Of a DNA stretch of 52,049 nt, positions 42,580 through 52,049 are shown piece by piece (position 1 is the stretch's first letter; each line of letters starts with the position of its first letter). The notes beneath the pieces were generated by a model. It saw only the letters and a list, made by a program, of their open reading frames with translations, ran no database searches and was not told where the DNA came from. The position numbers and the translations under genes were made by a program. Source of the DNA: Tubiluchus corallicola (Eukaryota; Priapulida; Priapulimorpha; Priapulimorphida; Tubiluchidae); the NCBI GenBank assembly GCA_030141605.1, contig JAQGDQ010000089.1:560001-612049 (forward strand), in the 5' to 3' direction.

Positions 42580-44455
42580 TCCGGCCCACTGCAATAATAC
42601 TATAAACGATTGGTCGGTTATTTCCACCACCCGTTGTTTTTTGGGTGGCTTTTATTTCTTTTTTAGAGCACTGTTTTACCTTTTTAGAGCTCTCATTGGC
42701 CGTTTTTAAAAACTCGCACAAATGCGACTATTAATACGCAGAACCCGGGTTCAGCAACGCAATTTTGTTTGTGCTAAATCAGATTATCCTGTTTTGCCAT
42801 TTCCCGTTCCGTTGGTTACCAAGCAATCATGGGATGAGGAGGCTGCGAATGATCTAGCTTCATCAACGTCCTGCTCCATCTTATCTATCCTTGATTCAAT
42901 TTTGTTTGGAGATTTTCCTGTTTCTTAGGGCGGTTCTTGTTCGACGTGCTGTGACGCCTTGCATAGCCAATTGCTGCAGTTACCGCGTAAATACAGCAGT
43001 TGTCGTAAATACATTTTGAGGCCTAAAACTTCTTTCACTTCCATTACTAATTACGTAAACACACAAAAACAATCTCAAATTAGAATGGCTGAAAAACCAC
43101 TAGGACTTGATCTTAAAGCCCGCTGCTTTCCGGCAGCTATGTTAACTATTACGTAACAGGGGCACTCAACTTTTCATACTCTATCCTACAAGATACCAAT
43201 TATCTATCACTTAACCAAGTTTAATTTAATCCGACGATTTCTGTATGCCACAACCAGTAGGCAGGTCAATATTGGTCATTCAGTCCAATTTCAACCACCT
43301 CTCAAATTGCCAACTGCTTCAACTTAGCTATCACTTTTTCGTTTCGTTAACAAGAACAAAATGTTCAAATTACAAAAACCTTCAAATGGGAAACTTACTA
43401 ATTATTATCGTACATTTACATATGAGCATCCAACAGAAGTTGAATTTGTGTCAGCGTCCACTCAGGTCTTACACAATGGCAATCTGGGCAATTATAACCA
43501 TCTTCCTTAACAGCACCCCTCAGAATTTTTTTCATGTGTGCTTGGGCACATTGCGCGCCGTAAGCACTTTAGCACAGAACTACTTAAGATGTTAGTGACC
43601 AGAGCCTGACACATTGTCAAGGATGCCCTCTAAGATGAGCTAAAGAACCAGCAGGGATTGAATATACATGTACAACCTATTTCTGCTAGATAAAAAACCA
43701 AAGTTTAAAATGATACCTAGCAAGAGCATCCACGTCATCTGTTTAATTCTATTGAATATTGATTTGTTAAACATTAAATAGTACATAATTATTGTCGTGT
43801 TAAACTGCAGTATGTACGCTGCGAAATGAAGAGATTTGCTTCTTGACTGAGAAAGTTTTTGCAGAATGTATGGGTCATCTTTACTGATGACATGCATGTT
43901 AGTACATTAAAAAAGCTAGACTCTAACAGGCAAGAATATAGATTTCTGCAGCTGCGTCTAATCATTTGAAGTCTTGAAGATAAGATGAGAACCCCTGGCT
44001 TTTAACTAAAATTTTTAGTTTTTAATTAAAATTGCTCACCTATTTACAACGTCTTCTTTCGTTGTAAAAGACAACGAGGCATATTATGCTCACAATAGCA
44101 TGGCGTGCAGAAGCTCGTAGAAGAAGTACATGGCTTTTAAAAGAAACCCTGCAAGATTACTGCTTACGCCATCTATTATGTAAAATATCCTCTAGTATAT
44201 AGAATATGTAATGAGGCGATCAGCATAATGACCCGTGTTTCGATCGCACGGCGGTAAAAACTCTCAGATTTTACGAGATTATGCTTTGCTGTTTTATCAC
44301 TGACATTCGTCAACCCTTAGTTGACAAATCGAACGTCATTTGGAAACAGAGATGGTTCTAAAATGGTTTAGGATTTAAAGATCGCAGCATCCTTCTGTCC
44401 TCTTTTCGCATGCTCATTAGAGAGACGCAGTGCAAATCGTTTATAAGCTTATTGA
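42580..44455. other. Intergenic DNA, no gene recognised
   Basis: Short frames (for example 42722-42928 and 43245-43595) lack domains, splice sites of note or codon bias. Confidence 0.45.
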
Positions 44456-44459
44456 TCTC

Positions 44460-44560
44460 TTTTTTTCTAAATTATTATTATTATGTAGATTGAATCTTTG
44501 GAAAGTGTTGCATGAGGCTGCGCTATTGAAGGCGCAATAAATTGACTTGAATTGATTCAG
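44460..44560 (+). mobile_element. Short LINE 3'-end relic
   Basis: Ends GCGCAATAAATTGACTTGAA following a CGCTATTGAAGGCGC hairpin, in the style of a CR1/L2 3' terminus. Under 120 bp, so the family cannot be fixed. Confidence 0.4.
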
Positions 44561-45153
44561 CTTAGCAACGACAATTATTCTGTTTATCATGTGACCTTCG
44601 TCAAGAAGAATCCTTGCCACTCGAAACCGAGGAATCAATCCGCTTTTCAACAAACATGAGCTTTTCTTCTAAAGTGCAAGAACAAGAAGAGGAGAGTACC
44701 GGAAGCTGGGCGGGAAAAAACCACATTTAATAACACGGAATGACTGAGGAAATATTAACTAATGAAACTGATCATTTCAACAGTGAATTATTTTGATTTT
44801 TTAAGTTAGGCAAAAATGTCATCATAAGCTCTTCTTCGTTAAGTTAGTCAAAGTTGCTACGACTACTCTACCAGATAACTTTTGTTAGTTTGTTAAGTTA
44901 AACCTCTTGTTTTGTAGTTTCAACTGCTGTTTTAAGGTATTGCAATCTAAAAACGTAGCTAGATCGTGAGCAGGGCAAACCTCTGCTGGTGTGGACCATT
45001 CATAAATCAGAAATGACGCCAAGGCAGGATCGAGTGAATGGGCGGGTCAGCCGCTTCGGTACTTACACTGAAATGGTTTATTAACTATACTGACTTTGGT
45101 TGTTTACCGTTTACCTCTAAGTAGTAAATCGTTTAGTTACCGGTAGGGCTGAC

Positions 45154-46056
45154 TGACAATGAGCATTATGTATGTGGTAATGCATTTGCATCTAAAACTC
45201 CCGAACACTTAATCAATAATTGCCCGCTGTTTACATCTAATTTTAGATTGGAACTTAAAACTGGATAATGGGAATGTTCAAGACAAATAGTCATATAGAA
45301 ATCGGAATAAACGTACACGGAATAAAATGTGTATTAACACGAGAAATAGTTAGACTGGGACTGATTAACAGTTAATTAAGATATCCAATTATATATATAG
45401 ATATTATATATATATATAGCTACCAATGTAAAAACCAGTTGCCACATTTGTTATTACGACTCTATTGGAGTTAAGGACATATGAATCACTTCCAGATGTG
45501 AATCACTTCCTCAACAAGGTAAACAGACAGGATGAAACAGGCAGTCTTCGTTGCAAATTGGCAACTTGCACGTAGGCCAAGAAGCAACCCTGATGTGATA
45601 TAATTGTCCATTGTATAATACTGCTGTTAGAAAATTTTTTAATTATGAATATGGCCCTAGAGCACCCTAGTCATATATGTGTGCAATGAACCGTATTCCA
45701 CATTTCACTGTAATAAGAAAAAAAACTCCATAGAGTATCTTGTAGAGTATCTGGTCAAGAATCAACGGAAAAGGTGATGATTTCATTATTTGTGGTTTTA
45801 ATAATGTATCAGACATATGATATAAGTAAAACTTCGTGTTGCACTGGTTGCAGGTACTTTTATCAGGTTCAATTATATAACCTCTGCGTACAGGATAACT
45901 TTTGCTTTGTAGATAATTTTTTACCCTAATATCTAATTTTATGTGATTTTTTTAGTTATAAATTTTTAACGTTGTGTGTTATAGTTTAAATTTTATTTTA
46001 TGTGTGTATATATTTGTATACGTCATTTACCTGAAATAAACTGATCAATCAATCAA
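45154..46056 (+). mobile_element. LINE 3' fragment with tail
   Basis: About 45157-45270 translates to YVCGNAFASKTPEHLINNCP then LFTSN, a degenerate LINE C-terminal zinc-knuckle (C...PEHLxxNCPLF). The sequence later runs into a T-rich 3' UTR that ends CTGAAATAAACTGAT followed by CAAT repeats at about 46034-46055, a typical LINE tail. Whether both parts belong to one copy is inferred from strand and order. Confidence 0.55.
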
Positions 46057-46059
46057 TTA

Positions 46060-46780
46060 CGTATAAATGGTGTATTGTTTAACTGAATTTCTGTTTCCTT
46101 TTGAGGTTTTTTCTACACTCACTTCTCTGTTTCACGCAGTCTAGTTCCATTTGTCTGCGTAAACGACATTTATTTTGATCTCCAATATGCATGTAAATAA
46201 CCTTCTCTTCAAAAGTTTGACACTTCTCTAATTAACATTCGTTCTTCTGGAACGTCTAATGACATTTTGCTGTGATTAAAACTTGAACTAATGAGGGAGT
46301 TAGCGGGCTTCAGTCTCCTCCCTTCAATGGCGTCGGCTTCTCAAACCACAACTAATTAGAGGCAGGGAGTTTCAGGTGTAACGTGTACAAAAGAGTGAAA
46401 CGGGAAACCTTAAAAAGATTCTAATGAAAAAGCCACAATGGTGTTCAGGTAATTAGATGTAGTAATTTAGTGCGTAAATCACGATTCAACTGAACACTGA
46501 CAATGTATTGTTTCAGTACAGGTTAATAATTAGTTCCTTGGCTTTTTAAGTACCGTAAAAAATCAAGTCGTAATTTCACATGATAAATTAAACGTGAGCC
46601 AAAAAGTCAAAAGAGTTCTCAAAGCAGTTTGTATTCAACGCAATTATAACTGAGTTGATTTTTATTTCGGTTTATCAGAATAAATGCCATGGCTTGCAGT
46701 CGAGGAACATGGATCGGATTTTAAAAGCCCCCGTGGAGATAACCTAAGTGATGTAGTGCAGAAAAAGCATAACTCACCTA
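46060..46780. other. Candidate non-coding regulatory stretch
   Basis: 46250-46480 is less AT-rich and non-repetitive, with TAATTAG cores at about 46353 and 46450 and GATTAA near 46274. No coding signal. Regulatory role is a guess. Confidence 0.3.
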
Positions 46781-47935
46781 TACTTGATTCGTAAGAATCA
46801 GAGAATAGTAAAAATTAGTCCCTGACTCCTAGTGACAGAGGAAAAACTCTGCTATCAACAGTTACTATCGTCTAGGATCATACTAGTAAATCCTACAAAT
46901 GGTGGAGAAAGCCTATACCGAAAAGAATCCCTGGGAAAAAAAGAAGCGAAAGCCTGCTGCTGTTTTTCATTCTCACGGGTTTAAGCAGTAGAAGCCTGTC
47001 GCAAATGATGTTGAATTCAAAGCCTTCAGGATCAAAAACGCCCTGCTGCTATGGGTCAAAGAAGTCAAAGCCTGTCCACAATTGTCTGCTGGGATCAGAA
47101 TACAATCTGCTTCGGCTGAGACTCCAAATTACTCCAAGTAACAAGAAAATTAGCATCCAGCTCATTTTCACGGTCAGAGCAGTAAATTTAGCACTATTTA
47201 TTTACCGTGTTTCGGATGAATGAATCATCTACCATAATTCTAACTGGCATTAGGTCAAATGACATTAAGTTGTTGTGACACATGTTAAACAAATGGTTTT
47301 GGATTATTGTGCTATTAATGCCAATTTTTATTGGAGAGTAGTAAATGCCTTATTCCAGCGACTGAGAAATCACAAAAATTAATCTGCCACAAAATGACTC
47401 CGTGTAGGAACAGCTGCCCCAACTGATTCCTAGTTTCAAAGTAATAAAACTTTTCTCCGACTTGGTCCTGAAAGAGCACCGAAAGACTTGCCTCCACCTG
47501 ACTCAGAGCAGAAAAAGGCCTGCCCCATCTGACTCAGATGATCAGAGTAGAAAAAGGCCTGCACCATCTGACTCAGAGTATCAAAGTTAAAATGATCTGT
47601 TCCTATCTGACAAAAGGAGAGAGTAAAAGCCTGCCCCAACTGACTCTGGGCATCATAGTAGCAAAATCTGCTCCATCTAAATTAGAGGATCAGCGTGGTA
47701 AAAGCTTGACTCACTAATTCATCGGATCAGTGTATAAAAACTTCCCTAACTGACTTCAGGCTCAAAATAGTAAAGGCCTTTTAAAATCATGACTTTGTGG
47801 ACCAATTAAACCTTGCCCTAACTAACATCCAGGATTAGAGTAGTAAAATACTGTTCCCAAAATAACTTGCAGGTCACATAAAAGTAAAAACCTGCCCCCG
47901 ACTGACTTTCAGAACGTCGAGTAAATACAAACGCG
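46780..47935. repeat. Degenerate 37-39-bp minisatellite
   Basis: Units resembling GACTCAGAGTATCAGAGTAG then AAAAAGCCTGCCCCATCT; clearest from about 47430 to 47760, where unit length is 31-39 bp. More decayed units flank it, and 47120-47330 looks non-repetitive. Confidence 0.75.
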
Positions 47936-49335
47936 GCCACTCAGCTCGAGTTTTTGTCTCATTTTCTTGTTTCTTGTAATCACCTTTTCAAGAGAGCCAG
48001 CAGCGCAGTAATGAGTACATTGTGGAAGCCAGTTAAGATGAAGCCAGCTCGTTCCAACGTGTTGACACTGGATATTTGCCATGTCTTTGTATCGTCGACA
48101 GAATACAAAATAAGCGAGTAATTAAATAGTGCAATAATCATGGCAGCACAGTATCAGATGCAAACGTGGCGTCTAACACACAGTAGAGAGTCTTACAAGA
48201 AATATGTGATAATAAAGTTATATTATTTTGCTAGTTCTATTCGTGACCAATAATTCATTTAGTAAGTTAAGCAACGCCACGTCTGAGCAGAGAATAGGTG
48301 AACTATCGCCTAGAAAAATACTTCTTCGAGATTTCGTCTGCTGCACTTGTTCTGGATAATTGATTTCACTGGGGACCCCGTACCATCTGAACTTGTCTAT
48401 GATACGTGTCTCCTGCTTAGCCTCTTATCTCGAACCCACAACTTTAGTGCTAAATTGTCATTACCTTATGTTCGCTTACAATTAGAATAAATCAGAAAAA
48501 TGGAACACAAATGAATAGTTTTCTTTTTGATGACTGTTGGTCTGAATAAAAGGGCCTATCAAATAATATGTACAGCCTCTCTTGCGAGATTTGTAGCATA
48601 CTTCACAACAGATTCTTGGCAGTTATGTTTGACTTACCTGAATGAAAATGAAACATAAAAAGCCCCTGTTCGAGTTAGTCACTTATTATTAGTAAGAAAT
48701 TTACTACACTAAATAAGTATCGTAATGTAAAAACTTCATGTTAAGGTTTTTTATTGCATTATTGGTGCTTGCACTTTTCTTATATTAGTCAGTTATATCT
48801 ATTGACAGCCTTTTTAACTAATTTTATTATTCTAGTAACTGTCAAACTTCTGTTTCTGCTCTGTGTTTTAGTACATTTCCTGCACGTTACTACCCACATT
48901 TGAACCACAACGTATATGTAGAGGAAAGCTCTATTTCGAATCGTTCTGTATCCCAGCATGCATCAGTCTCGCTTAACCGCTTTCATGCTCGCACTAATAA
49001 GCTGTAGCCGGTGAAATGTCAAAGGCGCACCATCATTCATTCTGTACTACAGAGATCATTACCTTTGAAAATCCCTGCAAGTCCTGTCACCCATCTCATT
49101 CACCGAGATCTTGCCATGTAGTTGCGTGATGGATTGTCCAGGATTAGGGCCGCAAGTTGATAGGTAAATATGATAAATGGCGTCAACAATGAAGATATCA
49201 CATTGTCACGCTGTGCTGATTTTCTTTTCCAAGGCTAAATGAAGGATACAGCAACATATTATAATCCAGCAATGTCAGCCACGAACTGCTTATGTTCAGA
49301 AATGTAACAATTAATGGCCGTCATCGCAGCTTATA
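47936..49335. other. Intergenic DNA, no gene recognised
   Basis: A non-repetitive, balanced patch lies at about 48960-49280, between AT-rich sequence and the tetranucleotide array. No coherent frame. Confidence 0.4.
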
Positions 49336-49338
49336 GTC

Positions 49339-49880
49339 ATACTTACTTACTTACTTACTTACTCGCCCACTGACTGACTGACTGACTGACTGACTGCCTG
49401 CCTGCCTGCCTGACTGACTGACTGACTCACTCACTCACTCACTCACTCTCTCACTCACTTATTTTCATACCTGCTTACTTACTCACTAACTGACTAACTT
49501 ACTTGCTTGCTTGCTTACTTACTTACGTACCAATTACTTAGCCACCCGCTTACTTATTTATTTATTTATTTACTTACTTATTTACGTATGTAGATACACA
49601 TTTAGTTAGTTAGTTACTTACTTGCTTGCTCATTTACTTGCTTACTTGCTTACATACTCACTCACTCACTCACTCACTCACTCACTCACTCACTCACTCA
49701 CTCACTCACTCACTCACTCACTCACTCACTCACTCACTCACTTACTCACTCACTCACTCACTCACTCACTCACTCACTCACTCACTCAACCAACCAACCC
49801 AACCACCCACCCACCTGCTCACTCACTCACTTATTTAATTACCTAATCACGTTTACCAACTTATTTACGTTCTCACTTAT
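49339..49880. repeat. Compound tetranucleotide microsatellite (ACTT/ACTG/CACT)
   Basis: Starts ACTT, then ACTG and CCTG, CACT, ACTT/GCTT, ATTT, then a long pure CACT run (about 49657-49788), then CCAA and CCAC. Over 500 bp. Confidence 0.97.
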
Positions 49881-50836
49881 TCAGTCATTCACTCACTCAT
49901 TCACTCGCTCGCTTCCGTTGGTAGTATCATCCTTCTATTCTGTCACACTCCCAGAATATAAAATAAGTTTTGTGTCACGTGACCCGACCGGGAAGCCGTT
50001 CAAGTGGAGCAAAACAATCAGACATAAAGTGAAAACGGAAGACAAACATTCAGAAGACAAGTTTTATCTGGCTTCCTACATAATGCACGTGGAGTGGCTT
50101 CAAAGCAAATAAAAACTATCAAGCAGCCTCCTGGAGAGTTGATGACGTCATTGGCAGATAAAGAGGGTGAGCGGGTTGAATTAGACAGAGTATTTCAAGC
50201 AAAGGGAAGAGTGTCAGACTGGAATGATCAATTTAAAGCGGCAAGACATTGTTTTAGTTTCCTAATTAATCTAAAAACACAAGAGGCAAACAACATTTTT
50301 TTCATAATCATTAATTTAACTGAATTTTCCACTATTACGTGTACTTATTATTAGCATTATATTTTGAGTTAAAATTATGATACGCGTAATTGCAAAATAT
50401 AGCAGATTAATTCTTTTTAATTTTGTATTATGAAGGGCTTTATGAAGCTGTGACAGTATTGGTTTAAAATTCTGGCATTCCTCTATGCCACTATATTTTG
50501 GTCTCTGTCTGTAATTAGTCTAGAGTTAACCCGCTTAATTTGCTCACCTCTTCCGCCTCTTCCAAGATCAACCCTTCCATCCATCATGGTTGCATCCAGT
50601 CATTTTGTTGACATAGCAGTTGTTAGAAATGTTTGCGCCGTCGGCTCTCATATTCGCAACAATGATGAAAAACTGAAGGACCTTCAGTTCATATGAATTC
50701 AGTTCGTTAAGTAACAGCGATTGCATGATTTTCCATATTCTCTCTGCCGCCTGTCTGTCTGTCTCTGTCTCTCCCCTTCTCTCTATCTGTTTGTTTCACG
50801 TTTTCTTCTCTGTTTCGTGAAAAGTGCTTCTCTCCG

Positions 50837-50839
<3 letters not shown>

Positions 50840-50914
<75 letters not shown>
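50840..50914. repeat. CT microsatellite
   Basis: About 37 uninterrupted CT units inside a wider pyrimidine-rich stretch (50740-51030). Confidence 0.97.
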
Positions 50915-50917
<3 letters not shown>

Positions 50918-52049
50918 TTTTCTGTTACTTGTCTGTCTTTTTTTCACTCCCTGCCTGTCTTTCTCTGTCTGTCCTTCCCTCCTTTCCCTTTCTCTCTCTC
51001 TCTCTTTCCTTTCCTTTTCCACTGTCCTTCAAAACCAGGTCAGGTTTTCTCCCTTTTCGTAGCAATACACCACAGTCTTTGCAGTTTTCTCTTCACTCTC
51101 CAGGTTATTGGCTTTTCCTTATCTAATTTTTATATCTTCCTATTTTTCTCATTTCTAATGCTTACAAGAATTTTACTGAAGTGAATGTTGTGTTACTGTA
51201 ATAATAAAACGACAAAAATAACCGGTTTGTACTTCACTTATAGCTACAGTAACCATCTGACTATCCAAAATGGGTTACACGTGTTTTGGGGAGATTTTTG
51301 AACAACAATTTTGATCTCTTGCTGTAAGATGTTGGCACCTAAGCATATGGTACCACAGGTTACAGCATGACTTACACACGCTGTTATCTATGTATTCAGT
51401 AGGTTACATGTAATCATCCAGGCTCGATCATCTATTACACAAGTAAATTACCACTTCAGCACCTGAGACGAGATGGAAAATCCTATAAACAATCTTCTGG
51501 TCACCGTTGCCATGACGACGGCAGATATTGTACTTAACCCGCTCTTTACGAGGCTGCTCAAGTAATCATAAACTTCTATTTTTATATGGATAGCCAATAG
51601 AGTACGGAGGAGCCTAGCGCAATATCTGCCTATTAGATTTTATGGGCACAAACTGTGGGAAGTAATGCGTTAGGAAAGATTTACTGCTTAGGCGTGAGAG
51701 CTGTGATGGATGCAGCAGTGACGTTTACTGAGGAAGGTCACCTCGTTGTATGATAACCAAACAATTAAACTCAGGGGCATCTTTGCAATTAATTCACAGG
51801 GAGAGGAATGGCTGAGTGATCATGGTGTGTGCTTAGTGACTAAATGGAGGATGATCGCCAGGAAAATCGTTTCTAAGCGGTTTCGTCTGGAACACCGATT
51901 CTGGTTACAGGGCTGTAAACACCAGTTCAAAATTCCTCCTTGACAACAGGAACTAATTCAAGTTCCTAGTTACTCTAACATTTTTTTAAAAAAAGAAACC
52001 AGTTCCAGTTCCAAGTTTCTTTTCACCAAAAAGAAATCCAGTTCCCATG
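50915..52049. other. Right-edge intergenic DNA
   Basis: Pyrimidine-rich to 51.03 kb, then AT-rich; the partial 5S-derived SINE lies near 51.8 kb. The last 100 bases carry repeated CAGTTCC/AGTTCC motifs (CCAGTTCCAGTTCCAAG), perhaps the start of an array cut by the window edge. Confidence 0.4.
51805..51870 (+). mobile_element. 5S-derived SINE head, copy C (partial)
   Basis: TGAGTGATCATGGTGTGTGC then TTAGTGACTAAATGG aligns to the head of copy A (TAAGTGGTCACGGTGTATGG, TGAGTGATCAACTGATG). The rest of the 5S part is not recognisable here. Confidence 0.4.

Noticed and set aside
42160-42630. Frames of 87-138 codons with WMDG or CLSV repeats
   Set aside because: Translations of tetranucleotide repeats.
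44205-44270. tRNA or tRNA-derived SINE
   Set aside because: GTGTTTCGATCGCACGGCGG looks like a box B, but no box A or cloverleaf can be built.
50094-50354. 86-codon plus-strand frame and its upstream neighbour at 49918-50112
   Set aside because: No domain; they follow a microsatellite and decay into AT-rich sequence. Too weak to call.

Overview
This is a 52 kb piece of AT-rich (roughly two-thirds A+T), intron-containing animal nuclear DNA. It is animal because it carries a Rap1 small GTPase gene split by GT-AG introns, a single-exon bHLH transcription factor of the bHLHe22/e23 (Beta3) type, CR1/L2-like LINE sequence, a 5S-rRNA-derived SINE family, inverted-repeat elements and long microsatellites. 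Gene spacing and repeat content suit an invertebrate genome, but nothing here fixes the phylum.

Layout. 1-5,800: no recognisable gene; a 27-bp triplicate and a compositionally odd block at 1.4-2.1 kb. 5,864-12,850 (minus strand): Rap1, with six coding exons assembled here by matching to the family; all five coding introns are phase 0 and the protein is 187 aa. A probable 5' UTR intron extends beyond it, and a tentative TATA-like promoter lies near 15.36 kb. Three same-oriented copies of one interspersed repeat sit in three different Rap1 introns. About 16.4-20.2 kb (minus strand): a decayed LINE with PHD finger, endonuclease, reverse transcriptase and C-terminal remnants, bracketed by TTCGAA-rich blocks. 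24,325-25,008 (minus strand): the bHLH gene, intact and without introns. 27.3-28.8 kb: an inverted-repeat element containing a LINE 3' fragment. 29.8-34 kb: GAT/TCA microsatellites, a 15-bp minisatellite and a near-perfect palindrome around a TA tract. 36.26-36.68 kb: a MITE-like element. 37.4-38.75 kb: two speculative exons, one on each strand. 42.2, 46.8-47.9, 49.3-49.9 and 50.8 kb: micro- and minisatellites; 44.4-46.1 kb: LINE fragments.

The two confident genes are a membrane-targeted Ras-family switch and a nuclear DNA-binding developmental regulator. They are unrelated in function and there is no operon-like arrangement. The DNA around the bHLH gene and to its right is gene-poor and holds several stretches with homeodomain-type TAATTA/TAATTAG sites, which may be regulatory. 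I found no CRISPR array, bacterial defence system, tRNA gene or other exotic system. The most noteworthy signals are the 5S-derived SINE family, the Rap1 tail with extra cysteines, the repeat family recurring in Rap1 introns, and several unnamed inverted-repeat elements. Coordinates of repeats and element edges are by eye and approximate to tens of bases.
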